Origin: Bradyrhizobium diazoefficiens
GTDB lineage: Bacteria; Pseudomonadota; Alphaproteobacteria; Rhizobiales; Xanthobacteraceae
Assembly: GCF_016616885.1 (NCBI RefSeq)
Contig: NZ_CP067102.1
Location: 6,972,501-7,036,500, forward strand
Reading direction: 5' to 3'
Length of the DNA: 64,000 bases
Position numbers and translations under genes: made by a program. Shown piece after piece: positions 46,541 through 56,371 of this stretch (positions within the stretch are counted from its first letter, which is position 1; every line of letters starts with the position of its first letter). The notes under the pieces were generated by a model. That model saw only the letters and a list, made by a program, of their open reading frames with translations. It was not told the origin of the DNA and did not search any database.

Positions 46541-47410
46541 TTGTCCTACTACATCCAGAGCACATCCGACGGCGCCGAGCCTAACCAAGTCCTCGGCGTA
46601 TGGAACGTTGATGAAGCCATAGCCAAGCGCGTCGATGTCATGGATTCCGAACTTGGACAGGTCAAGGCCCAGCCGGGCAAGACCGCTCTCGAAACCCTGC
46701 GTGACTACTATCCAGGTGCTTCGTTTGAGGAGCTGGGGCTTGAGCCCGGCGAATACTACGCTGGGATGGCGCGACCAATCCTCGGAGAAAGCCCGGGACG
46801 TAATCCGGATCAAAGCACTGAGGCGATGAGCCGGCGCGCAAGCGCGAACGGACAGCTCCACGCACTCATCCAACAGCTCGAGCAGATTTGCCGCGTTGTC
46901 CATCCCAAGGAAACAAACTTCCAAGCCTACGGACACGAAATCCGGAACGTGCTCGTCCTGGCATGCATGGAATTAGAATCGCAATGGAAGGCCATTCTTG
47001 GATTCCACGAAGCGCGCGCAAAGAATACAGAGGATTACGTCAAGCTTTGCGCGGCGATGAAATTGGCCGACTATGCCGTCGAATTCCCATATTACCCATG
47101 GATGCCGGCACGTCGCCCGTTTCAGGGCTGGCAACACGGGACGAAAGATCTGCCATGGTACGGCGCCTACAACTCCGTCAAGCATAATCGTGACAGCCAT
47201 TTTTCCCAAGCCTCCCTCGACAATGCGTTCGAGGCGCTAACGGGCTTCTTCATCATGCTCTGCGCCCAATACGGCTGGGATTTCGCACTCAAAGGAGATT
47301 CCGCGTCTCGCGCCTTCTTCTGCCTGAAGGCATTTCCGCAATGGTCACTCCGTGAATACTACCTCCCGCCGTATGTTGGGGCCTTGAGAGAGCGGAAGTA
47401 TAGGTTTTAA
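46541..47410 (+). CDS. Hypothetical protein with HEPN-like KHNR motif (289 aa)
   Basis: The start is TTG 46541 (SYYIQSTSDGAEPNQVL), 13 bases behind GGGAG. The N-terminal part is mixed, and from about residue 100 it is helical. The stretch YGHEIRNVLVLACMELESQW and the later YGAYNSVKHNRDSHFSQASL are typical of helical HEPN-like proteins that carry N..KHxR. A weak link with the HEPN fold is possible, but no R-x4-H signature is clear. I do not know a function. It precedes the large broken gene by 49 bases and may share its mRNA. Confidence 0.6.
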   Translation: MSYYIQSTSDGAEPNQVLGVWNVDEAIAKRVDVMDSELGQVKAQPGKTALETLRDYYPGASFEELGLEPGEYYAGMARPILGESPGRNPDQSTEAMSRRASANGQLHALIQQLEQICRVVHPKETNFQAYGHEIRNVLVLACMELESQWKAILGFHEARAKNTEDYVKLCAAMKLADYAVEFPYYPWMPARRPFQGWQHGTKDLPWYGAYNSVKHNRDSHFSQASLDNAFEALTGFFIMLCAQYGWDFALKGDSASRAFFCLKAFPQWSLREYYLPPYVGALRERKYRF

Positions 47411-47459
47411 AAGCTGCGAGCTCGCACAGTGATGACCTTTAATTCGCCCGCATGCCGCA

Positions 47460-50400
47460 ATGGACGGCAGCCCGATGGAATCAGCCCCTGACGAAAACGA
47501 TATCCGGCAAATGCTCGAACGCCTGCGCGCGCCGGCGTTCCCTGATGAGGTGTTCAACGCGCGCGACCCTGCCCTTGGCCAAATCCTGGACTGGAAGAGA
47601 AGCACCGCGAGCTCGGCGCTCGCGGGGTTGCTGACCGACCCGCAATTCCATGCCAACACGATCCGTCTTGAATGGCTACAACGCCTGGTGCTGTCAAAGT
47701 CGAGTGGCAAGCGTAAGCCGCAATCACGAGACTTAAGCTTGGCCCTGAACGACGGTCTCGATCGATCCGGCGTCCTGCGCCTCGAAGATCCGATCGAGGA
47801 TCTATTCTGCGATCGCATCGCAACGCACCGCGGCGACCTCAGGATTTTCCTGGGCGTATGGGAGGGAGCGGCCGCGTACACACAAACCATGCTCGACGCC
47901 TTTGAAGCGCTCCCGGCAGGAGCCATGAAAGACAAGGCGCTGCGCTCGACTTATGCTCTGCTTCAACTCAGTGAAGCACTCGCTGCGCGCGCAGACGTGG
48001 ATCGGATAACGCAGTCTTCGGGTCAACCCGCCGGGCGGTTTACGGTCCCCGCGTCGGAGGACCTCAAACGCCTCGCGCGACGCGTCCGGTTTTCGGATGC
48101 CGATCTCAGCCGACTGGAAATCGACAAGGAGGCCTTGGCGCCGTTCCTCCTCCAATCCGGACAAGAAGGATATGTTTGCGACCGGCCCGCAGGCGAAACG
48201 CCGCTTGAATACCATCCGCTGGAAGCGCACCCGTCCGGTATCACCGTTCTGATCCCGTCGAACCTCTCGGTCGCAGTCCGGGCCGTCCTGGTCAATGCTG
48301 CCAATACCGGAGGCATGGGCGAAGCGCTCCAGCAGGCTTTGCTATTGGAACAAGAGGTGTATTCCGAACGCTCGGGGTTTTGGCCCGTCCCATCCGTGAG
48401 GTTGTCGGCACCGAATCAATATATGATGCGAGCCAGCGTGTGCGCCTACGCACCGGCCGGTTCCTGCACGTCCTTCAACTTCCGGCGACGTTCGACGATT
48501 TTCCCCGGCGCAGTTTCGGTTCGGTGCGGCGGGTTAGCCGCGAAGCGAGCCAATTTGTCGCGCAAGATATCGAGCGGTTTTGGAGCTTTCTTCGTCAACA
48601 GCCGGATTGCCGGCTCGCAGTAACAGTCCTTCTCCTTGGCGGCTGGGGAACACCCCACAGCATCGATCCGCCGATCAACGATGCGGACGCGCCGGCGAAC
48701 TGGCTCTATCTGCCGCTCAGCTTCATGATGCCGCCGTGCTCGGCGCCTGTGAGCATGGCAAACTCAGGAGCATTCTTCGGATGCTTCAACAGCTCACCCT
48801 GCTGGAGCAGGATGGCTTCACCTTTCAATACCTCAACGGCATCGCCAATCTCTTCGGCTTTTGGCGGACGACGGATGGCAATCTGATTCCGGAGCACTTG
48901 GCGCAAATCGAGCCGCCGTGCTCGTTATCGCTTCCTACTGATGAACTGCTCGTTCCACGGCAAGAGGCCGCCCGGCACCTCGATGTGCGGGCACTGCCAA
49001 CGCTGCCGGCGGGCTTCAAGGTTGTCCAGCGCCTCGATTGGGACAATCCCTCAGACCTCAAGCCGATTTACGCAAGCCTGGAGGACGCCCGGCAAAATCG
49101 GCTACTCGGTGTCAGCGTTTTCGGGCATCACGTCTGGTGGCTTGAGTGCTCTGAAAGCGGATCCCCCGACCGGAATTGGCGCTATCGCGTCTGGCACGCG
49201 CTCTTTCAATGGATCGCGGCAGTCGGGTCAATCCTCATTACTAAACTGGATCATACCTTCCCGGACGGCCCGCGCATGGTCGAGGTTATCATACCGCCGC
49301 GATTGCGGGGCGAACCAATCGATCCCGCCGGGCTCGGACGGCAGCATGCGCGCGATGCCTTGACCGTCCGCCGGGCAGCGGACGGCATCGCGGCACGGGT
49401 TGATGTTGCCGAGGCATGGCTTCAGCAACTGGGCGCGGCAGCGAACGATGCCGAAGTGGAGTTGATCGCAGCTGTTCTGGAGGGGCTGGCTGCCCCGGGT
49501 GCCGTAACACGCGCCGTTCTGGCAGAGGCGGTGCGCGCGGCCATCGGATCGGCCGATTGGCGCTGGCTGCATATTCGAGAGTCCCTCACGCCGCTCGATT
49601 ATCTTGCCGGCGCGGGACTTATCGGCGCCATGCGCGAGCCATCGCTTTCGGCGCATTCCCTTGCCAAATGCCAGTCGGTCTGGACGTTCTGGGATCGGTC
49701 ACGCGGCCTCGAGGTCACGGGGGAAGACAACTGCAAGGATTTTCTTGCCAATTACAGGTCGACGCTGCTTGCGGAATTGACCGCTCGCATTCGCGTCATG
49801 AACCGGCAAGAGCTCGTCATGGCATGCGCCGGCCAGTATCAGGCTGCCCGCGCCGAGCAGGAGCAGTGGCGCTCGACCATTCGCGCCATACGTGCCATTC
49901 GCGGCACGGCCGCCGATGTCGCGGCATTCAAGCGGCAGAACGGCGTCAATTCCGTCGCCCGCGCCGCCAAGACCATCTGTGAAATTGCGGCATGCGAAGC
50001 GGCGACCACCGGCGGCCTTATGCCGTATCGGGACGATTTGGACGAACTCTTCGCGTTGGCTTTGTTGATCGTCGGAAGCGGACGGCTCTTTGCGTTGATC
50101 GGCGCGGGCCTGCACGAACCTGAGCTTCGGATCAGTCCAGCCGGCGATCTCTTGAGTGACCATTCCGTGCAGACGACGGTCTTGCGGCCAACCGTAGAAT
50201 TGATGAACCGGCGCGTTTTGGACGACGCGGCGGAATCCTACCTTCGCCGCAGGTCGCGGGAGCAGCCAGGCGAGCCCAGCGAACAAAGCGCCTGGACGCC
50301 CGCGCTGTGCGCGGCCATCGAAACGGAATATCACACCCCGGTAGACAGTTTCATCAATCTGCAATACGCGCTCGCCCGCATGGCGGAGGCTCGACATGAC

Positions 50401-51246
50401 GGCGTCTTCACGATGCGACGGAGCGAGCTGGCGAACGTCCTGAACGGGGACAAGGACTTCCCATCCGATGACGTTAGCGCCTTCTTGAAGCGCCTCACGC
50501 TGCCAAGCCGCGCGCATTGGCTGGATGTTTCGGCGGGCCTGTCGGAAGCGGACTTCAATCTGAGCCGTTTCGACCGCCCTTACTCAATCATCAATCGCCC
50601 CTTCGTGGCGCTTGACGACAGCACCGACCCTCTGATCCTCATTGCGCCTATATTCGTCAGCGACGGCTGCATGTACTCCTTCGCGGGGCTGAGGGAAGGA
50701 ACGCTCAACAATACGTATTGGACGTCGGACGCCACGCGCGCCTATGCGGGTTCGCAAGGCCATGCCATGGGCGAGCGGTTTGAAGACGACGTTGGAGACC
50801 GTCTGCGTAAGCTCGGCTTGGACGTGTGGACGCGCCGGGCGCTTTCGTGGGCGCTCAACATGAAGGTTGATCCCGCGCTCGGAAACATCGATGTGCTCGC
50901 TATTAGCCCGGATCGACGTCGCGTGTGGGTTATCGAGGCAAAGAACCTCAGGCTTTGCCGCACGGAAACTGAAATCGCATCACGTCTCTCCGAGTACCGC
51001 GGCCGCATGACCCGCGGCAGCAAGGGCCGCGAAGCGCCAGACAAGATGCTCCGTCATATGCGACGAGTCGAATTCATGAGGAGCAACGCCAAGGCCCTGT
51101 GCTCACGGCTCAAGCTGAACTCCCCTCCAGAGGTGCGTGGCCTGCTCGTGGTGGACGCTCCCCAGCCCATGAACTTCTTTGCGGCCGGACAACTCGCAGA
51201 CGGGCAAACCGTTATGCTGGACGCGATCGATGACTTTCAGTTTTGA
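47460..51246 (+). pseudogene. Large protein with C-terminal nuclease-like domain, two frameshifts (about 1262 aa)
   Basis: Three frames read on from each other: 47460 to about 48370 (MESAPDENDI, then SQPAGRFTVPASEDL), about 48380 to 48715 (ARPIREVVGTES, GWGTPHSIDPP), and about 48720 to 51246. The first joint is a GGGG run where a fifth G would keep the frame; the second lies near 48713. With two added bases the protein is about 1262 aa. The C-terminal 180 residues have GERFEDDVGDRLRKLGLDVW, GNIDVLAIS and VWVIEAKNLRL, a PD-(D/E)XK pattern (D, then ExK). The remainder is helical and unknown to me. It is either two recent mutations or assembly errors. Confidence 0.7.
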
Positions 51247-51447
51247 ATTCGCATTTCGGATCCGCCCATGTTCGAACATTTCCGCCGGTGAGCACAAGTA
51301 TCGTCGCCCTGGCGGCCGATATAGGCTTTCCAGGTACAGTCCCTCGGCAAGGTGAAAAAGGGATCGCCACTCGACGCCTTCCCGGTCGATAGCCCGATTG
51401 TCTTCATCCAGATCTGACTTGGGCTGAGGTAGCATCCAGAATACCGA

Positions 51448-52422
51448 CTAGTCGTCCTTCGACATCAAATGATCGCAGTATGAGCAGAGGGTCGAATTCG
51501 CATCCGACACGTTGTCCGGCGTCAATCCAACGCCGCACCGACCGCATTCCTCCAGTGTGGTTTCGCACCACGCGCAGCCGTTCTCTTCGTTCCACGTGAT
51601 ATAAGCGGTCACACCGCATTCCGGACAGATATTGAGCGGCGGATCGCCTCCGTCCTTCACAGCAACGTGTGCCTCAACTTCGAAATGTGCTTCGAGCGCA
51701 GCCTCGACAAGCTTTTCAGCCGCGATTTCCGCACCACAGGCGCGGCATACCGCATCGGCGTATTGAACGTGGGTCTTCGACGTATCCTTGCGGAAGACAA
51801 GGTGCGAGCCGCATTCAGGGCAGAGCATTGCTGCCTCGCCCAACGCGACCGACTTCCAATCGACGCCATCGAAGCTCTTGTGACACTCGGCAAGTTCTCG
51901 GTCGTGGAATGCCTTCACCTCCAGCATCGCAAGCCAACTGTCCCCTAGGGCTGCACGAGGGCTTTCGCCGACCAGTCGGAAAAGGTCGACCACTACCGGA
52001 AATGCAGTGGCAATCGCTTCACGGACCGTTTGCGGGTTCGTATTCGTGTAAAGATGTTCGATATCATTGCGGATACGGTTGAGATCGTTGAGCGCAGCCT
52101 GGTCTATTTTCAAACCGAAGCTCTTGAAGCGCTTGCCGATCTCACTGAAGTCGATGGTGCGGTCGCTTGCGTCATAGGTGATGCCGCCCAAGCCGTCGGG
52201 CACCGGCTCATAACGCGCGCCCAGAACATCCTTGGGATCGGCGTTCGGCGCCGCGCGCACCAGCACTTCTTTTGCGAGTAGCAACACGCCCGCGTAGAAA
52301 TTTCGGACTGCAGAAAGAGCGCGCTTGGGATCATTCGCGCCATAGTCCTCGATGCCGAGCTGAAGCGACTCGACGGCGTTTCGAAAGAGAGGACCAGCAG
52401 TTGTCACGATGCGCTCGGCCAC
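51448..52422 (-). CDS. HEPN plus zinc-ribbon protein (324 aa)
   Basis: The start is GTG 52422. Residues 1-160 are helical with [13 protein letters not shown], in which Arg118-Asn119 and His123 fit the HEPN R(N)x4H signature. Residues 190-324 carry at least two zinc ribbons: [10 protein letters not shown] with CRACGAEI, and [10 protein letters not shown] with CAWC, CGRCG and CSYC. HEPN domains are usually ribonucleases; the zinc ribbons may bind nucleic acid or a partner. The gene is single and lies between the broken large gene and the att-like tRNA fragment. I know this arrangement only as hypothetical proteins. Confidence 0.7.
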   Translation of the reverse strand: MAERIVTTAGPLFRNAVESLQLGIEDYGANDPKRALSAVRNFYAGVLLLAKEVLVRAAPNADPKDVLGARYEPVPDGLGGITYDASDRTIDFSEIGKRFKSFGLKIDQAALNDLNRIRNDIEHLYTNTNPQTVREAIATAFPVVVDLFRLVGESPRAALGDSWLAMLEVKAFHDRELAECHKSFDGVDWKSVALGEAAMLCPECGSHLVFRKDTSKTHVQYADAVCRACGAEIAAEKLVEAALEAHFEVEAHVAVKDGGDPPLNICPECGVTAYITWNEENGCAWCETTLEECGRCGVGLTPDNVSDANSTLCSYCDHLMSKDD

Positions 52423-52654
52423 AAGTGAAGGCGCTCCAAAACTATCATCGGTGACCGCGGAGACCGCGTGTTTTTTGGGACCATTTTGAGACCATCAGAA
52501 TTGGGGAACGAGAAGTAACGCACGAAAGGGCAGCGAGTAACGCGTTGAGATAAAATGGTTTTTGACCTCATCGACGGCAACGCGCGTTACGGTCCTGCAA
52601 CGCATGGAAGGCCCCTCGATGGCGGGTTACTGACCGAGTTGACTAAAAAAATCT

Positions 52655-52698
52655 TGGTTGCGGGGCAAGATTTGAACTTGCGACCTTCAGGTTATGAG
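52655..52698 (-). other. 3' part of a tRNA-fMet gene, attachment-site remnant
   Basis: The minus strand reads CTCATAACCTGAAGG, a T-arm with GTTCAAATC, and ends in GCAACCA. This is the anticodon-loop-to-CCA half (44 bases) of an initiator tRNA-Met. The 5' half is absent in the adjoining sequence, so it is the duplicated 3' end that is left when an element enters a tRNA gene. Confidence 0.75.
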
Positions 52699-52865
52699 GC
52701 GAGGTCGGAGTGAAAGCGAGAAGTGCTCCCGTCGCCCCAAGGCAGCCGAACCGGCTCGTCCTATTTGTACGCCACAGTTACCCAGCAGCTCTACCTGTCC
52801 ACTCGATTTCTTTCTTTCTGAGGAAGCGTACCATCCTACTGCCTCGGACCGATCGGGGCGAAGAC

Positions 52866-53234
52866 ATGGGCTGCACGAACGAAGAGACTCGGATCGAGAT
52901 ATTTGGGACGCCAGGTTGCCCCAAGATGCCGTGTGGGACGAAGCGCCGACGCAGTAACCGCGGTATGCCGCCGCCGGCAACGTTCGACATCGATACCCTG
53001 CCGGGCAGCTCCAATCTGACTGCACTAGAGGCAGCCGCGGTCATCCGTCGCACGCCCGGCGCACTGGAGCAGTGGCGGCGCGATCCGAACCACCCCCTGA
53101 AATGGCGTTACGTCGACGGCCGGCCACTCTATCGTGTTGATTCGGTGCGTGACTATCTGGCCAAGTGCGACAAAACCTCTAAGACGCCTCAGCCGCATAG
53201 TGCTCACGGAGACGGCCGAGGAGCTCGGCCTTGA
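52866..53234 (+). CDS. Excisionase-like helix-turn-helix protein (122 aa)
   Basis: I chose the ATG at 52866; ATG 52965 would give a shorter form that keeps the whole domain. The conserved part is LTALEAAAVIRRTPGALEQW and RYVDGRPLYRVDSVRDYLA, the winged helix of AlpA/Xis-type factors that helps integrases excise elements. The end overlaps the integrase 3' end by 56 bases on the opposite strand. The two genes make a compact integration module between two tRNA fragments. Confidence 0.65.
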   Translation: MGCTNEETRIEIFGTPGCPKMPCGTKRRRSNRGMPPPATFDIDTLPGSSNLTALEAAAVIRRTPGALEQWRRDPNHPLKWRYVDGRPLYRVDSVRDYLAKCDKTSKTPQPHSAHGDGRGARP

Positions 53235-54510
53235 TCGGGTCAAGCGGGTTCGTCCGCTGAAGGCGCACGACTTTGCCGACCCGTTTCGCGCCGACCAACT
53301 CCGCAATGTAGTCGTGAGCCGCTTCGAACGCCATCTTGCGGATGATCCACTGTTCGTCGTGATTGTAGACCTGATCGATTCCGCTTGGCTTTTGCCCAAC
53401 ACACAACCTCTGGATTTCGTTGTCGTAACCACAGCGTGACATGATGGTGCGCAAGCTGCGCCTTAGATCATGCATGGTGAACTTGGCGACGATCGCTTCC
53501 TTGACCAGGCGGTTGACCATCTTGGTGAAGCCGGACATCTGGCCGCCGGTCTTCGGTGACGGGAAGACATAGTCGGAGGTTGCCCGCTGGAAATGTTTCG
53601 CGGCCGCGAGCACCTCGTTAACTAGGTGAGTGCGCGGTACATCGTGGTGCAGCCCCATCTTGGTCCACGCCGCATCGAAGGTGATACGGTCGTCCATGAT
53701 GTGCTTTCGCCACTCGATCATGGTAGGCTCGCTGCGGCGCGGGCCACCAAGCAGGCACATGCGTGCCAGGAGGCCGAAAGCCCCGAGCTTGCCGCATGCA
53801 TCCCAGACCTTGACGATTTCCTCATCGGTCAGCGCGCGACCCTTCGTTCGGCGTCCGACCCTTTGCGCGCGGGTTTCCTTGGGCGCGCGATAGCCGGCGA
53901 GCACGTTGTGCTCGACATAGCCCTCGCCGACGCACCATTCGAGGAAGGTATGCACGTGCTTGCGCAAGTCCTTGGCTGCACCGCGCTTGCCGGTCTTGGC
54001 AATCTTGTCGACCGCAGCCATGATCTGCCGTCGCGTCAGGTCCCCCACACCGCTTTCAGCGTGATCCTTGAGCCCGCGCCGCAGCGCCGACATTGCGGGC
54101 TTCCAGTTGACGACTTGACGTTCGGTCAAGGACGTCTGGTAGGGACCGTCTTCAACAATGAGGGTCGCGAGCGTGGTGCGCTGCTTCTCGGCTGCCTGTT
54201 GCCGCCTCGCCTCGCGCTTCGCGTCGTTCGGGTCCAAGCCCTTGACGACCTCGCCTGCGGCGATGGTGGCAGCCTTGCGCGCGGCCTTCTCATTATATTT
54301 GGGCCACGCGCCGAGGGTCTTGCGCTGGGTCCCCCTCACCCCGGGCTTGGTGAAGAGGTAGACCCAGGTCCGGCCGCCGCTGGCGCGCATGCGCAAGGCG
54401 AGGCCCGGCAGCTTGTCGTCATGGAGATAATGCTGCGCTTTACCCGGCGGCAGCGTTGCGTTGCGGATCACCGCATCGGTGAGTGTCAGCTGGTTGGCCG
54501 GCTCCGTCAT
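53179..54510 (-). CDS. P4-type tyrosine integrase, possibly without the nucleophile (443 aa)
   Basis: Site-specific recombinase of genomic islands. The start is ATG 54510 behind AAGGGATC. The N-terminal DUF4102 arm-binding domain has KLPGLALRMRASGGRTWVY and RKTLGAWP. The catalytic part has the first Arg in LGGPRRSEP (residues 254-262) and HDLRRSL (His347, Arg350). Around the active Tyr the family has YNRAQY-like sequence; here it is YNHDEQ, so the canonical Tyr position is Gln387. Tyr382 lies five residues before. The usual His/Trp before it also seems to be Gly. The enzyme may be inactive, or a nearby Tyr serves. Confidence 0.85.
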   Translation of the reverse strand: MTEPANQLTLTDAVIRNATLPPGKAQHYLHDDKLPGLALRMRASGGRTWVYLFTKPGVRGTQRKTLGAWPKYNEKAARKAATIAAGEVVKGLDPNDAKREARRQQAAEKQRTTLATLIVEDGPYQTSLTERQVVNWKPAMSALRRGLKDHAESGVGDLTRRQIMAAVDKIAKTGKRGAAKDLRKHVHTFLEWCVGEGYVEHNVLAGYRAPKETRAQRVGRRTKGRALTDEEIVKVWDACGKLGAFGLLARMCLLGGPRRSEPTMIEWRKHIMDDRITFDAAWTKMGLHHDVPRTHLVNEVLAAAKHFQRATSDYVFPSPKTGGQMSGFTKMVNRLVKEAIVAKFTMHDLRRSLRTIMSRCGYDNEIQRLCVGQKPSGIDQVYNHDEQWIIRKMAFEAAHDYIAELVGAKRVGKVVRLQRTNPLDPIKAELLGRLREHYAAEAS

Positions 54511-54778
54511 GATCCCTTCCCTCTCTCTGTGCCCGGGTATGCCCCGCAAGGAGCGGTCAGCCCTCGAACAGAACCGGGCCTCAGACCTCCCCCGTTTTTG
54601 TGCCCCAAGGGAAAATCCATGGCGGGCACAATGGGGGCATACAAAATGTAGCAAGGTCACCTATGGGCTCTTATGGCCCTACAGGGCCACAACCCCCAAC
54701 AACTACGGGATTTTTTACATCTCAACTATGGCCAGATTTGGCTAGCTCGGGTCTACATATTGTGGTTCACACGGGAGA

Positions 54779-54810
54779 GGTCCAAGGTTCGATCCCTTGT
54801 GCGCCCACCA
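54779..54810 (+). other. 3' end of a tRNA gene (tRNA-Lys-like), attachment-site
   Basis: The T-arm CAAGG-TTCGATC-CCTTG and the acceptor strand TGCGCCC-A-CCA are present, but no matching tRNA 5' half lies before them. Acceptor and T-arm fit a tRNA-Lys. It lies about 270 bases upstream of the integrase start and so should be the end of the island (attR-type) against host DNA. Confidence 0.7.
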
Positions 54811-55085
54811 TTCATCATCCTGAACCCCATTGGTTGCGGACGATCCCAGAGGCGTGGCGGCTTTCGCTACCCGTCCGATCGAAACGTCGAAAACAACCCC
54901 ATGCACAGTAGCCGACATCAATCGGATCAATGGCTTACGTTTTTTCCGAAATCCGATTGACACCGGGCAAAACAGCGGCACGATGGCATCATCCGAGACG
55001 AGGCCTCGCGTCGAGGGCCGATCCTGCTCCGTGAACCGATGGCGTAGCCGGCGCGACCAAGGGCGGCCACCTATCGGAGCCCAAG

Positions 55086-56102
55086 ATGCTTTCCTCGACC
55101 GCCTTGATCTGGACCATCGTTATTGCCGCCGTCTGCTGGTTGATCGCCATCGGTCAGCTACGCGCCCTTTACAGGTCGGTCGGAGACAGCTCCGCGCAAC
55201 GCCGTTGGTCGGTCGCGCAGGGCAAGATCACGGCTTCCAGGCTTGGCGTAGCGCCGACCCACCCGTCGGGTCTTGATCCCGCGGAAGCGGGCGCCGTCAT
55301 GCGCTATCGCTATCGTGTCGGTGGCAAGGACTACGAAGGCGACGGGTTTCAGATCGGCGGCAAGATCCGCGCCGGCGGCCTGATTGCCAAGGCACTCATC
55401 AAGAAATATCCGGAAGGCCGCGACGTCGACGTCTACTACGATCCGGCCGATCCGGCGCGCTCTGCGCTGGACAAGAAGGACAGTGTCACGCGGCCGACGA
55501 TTGTCGTCTTCGTCATTTTGTTCACCGCGATCGCGGGCATCCTCACCGCGCACGCCATTGCCGGCAAGATGATCATGATGCCGAACGGACTTCCGATGTT
55601 CGTGCTTGGTCTGCCTTCGGCCGCGCTGCTGGTCGCCGCCGGCGCCTTCGTGGCCTATTTCAACCAGCGTCGCGATTTCAAGGCGAGCGCATCATGGCCG
55701 GCCATTCCGGGCAAGATCGTCAGCTCGGACATCATCGAAGATATCGAACGATCCCGTGACGACGATGGCCATGAAACCGAAAGCACGACCTACCGCCCCG
55801 ACATCCGCTTCGCCTACCATGTCGGCGACGCTTACTACACTGCCGATACGTGGAAGGTCGGCGGGATCGTTGGCTCCGGCTCGCCTAAATACGCCCAGGG
55901 CGTTGTCGCTCGCTATCCCGCCGGACGGGGTGTGAAGGTCTACTATAATCCAGCGTCGCCCGATGTCGCCGTACTCGATCCCGCAAACCGGGACGGCGCG
56001 GCACTGCCGCTGATCTTCGGTCTGGCGTTCGGTTTGGCCGGCGTGTTGTTCATGTGGCTGTTCACGCACGGCCACTGGGTCAATGCGGCGACACGCACCT
56101 GA
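55086..56102 (+). CDS. DUF3592 membrane protein with two repeats (338 aa)
   Basis: One transmembrane helix at the N-terminus (residues 5-24), two in the middle (about 138-200) and one near the C-terminus. Between them are two copies of the DUF3592 domain: MRYRYRVGGKDYEGDGF with VDVYYDPADPARSALD, and IRFAYHVGDAYYTADTW with VKVYYNPASPDVAVLD. DUF3592 proteins are membrane proteins of unknown function. The start follows GGAG. It is the first gene after the island and looks like host DNA. Confidence 0.85.
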   Translation: MLSSTALIWTIVIAAVCWLIAIGQLRALYRSVGDSSAQRRWSVAQGKITASRLGVAPTHPSGLDPAEAGAVMRYRYRVGGKDYEGDGFQIGGKIRAGGLIAKALIKKYPEGRDVDVYYDPADPARSALDKKDSVTRPTIVVFVILFTAIAGILTAHAIAGKMIMMPNGLPMFVLGLPSAALLVAAGAFVAYFNQRRDFKASASWPAIPGKIVSSDIIEDIERSRDDDGHETESTTYRPDIRFAYHVGDAYYTADTWKVGGIVGSGSPKYAQGVVARYPAGRGVKVYYNPASPDVAVLDPANRDGAALPLIFGLAFGLAGVLFMWLFTHGHWVNAATRT

Positions 56103-56209
56103 TAGTGGCGGATTTCGAGCAAGGCGTTGTAGCAAAATGTTCTCTCGTGTCATGGCGCTCAATAGCACAGCGGCGACCGGCGACCGCCATCTCCGCTAAC
56201 AGCGCAATG

Positions 56210-56314
56210 CGCGATCGACAGACTCTCGATCTCCTGCGTGCCCGCACCGGCAACGTTGCCGACGGCTTTGCCGATCGACGACTTCGCGAGCTCAGCGACA
56301 AACGAGAGCGGCCC
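56210..56314 (-). pseudogene. Fragment of a GreA-family gene
   Basis: On the minus strand 35 codons give SFVAELAKSSIGKAVGNVAG and GTQEIESL. They match the C-terminus of the GreA-type protein at 57272 (SFVSPVAKSLMGKAVGDVVG and GTQEIELV) in most positions. There is no start or upstream part. A partial duplication of greA with loss of the rest is the simplest reading; a methyltransferase gene now lies between the two copies. Confidence 0.75.
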
Positions 56315-56331
56315 CGTCTTTCGGGGCCGCT
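56307..56331. terminator. Strong hairpin, terminator-like
   Basis: AGCGGCCCCG (56307-56316) pairs with CGGGGCCGCT (56322-56331) around a short loop. It lies after the DUF3592 gene and overlaps the start of the greA fragment. Confidence 0.65.
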
Positions 56332-56371
56332 TCGTCCTCTCTAGTGACAACGCGGATCCACTACGCCGGCA

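Noticed and set aside
53626..54651. Plus-strand open frame of 341 codons opposite the integrase
   Set aside because: Shadow frame of the integrase; no domain, no ribosome-binding site.
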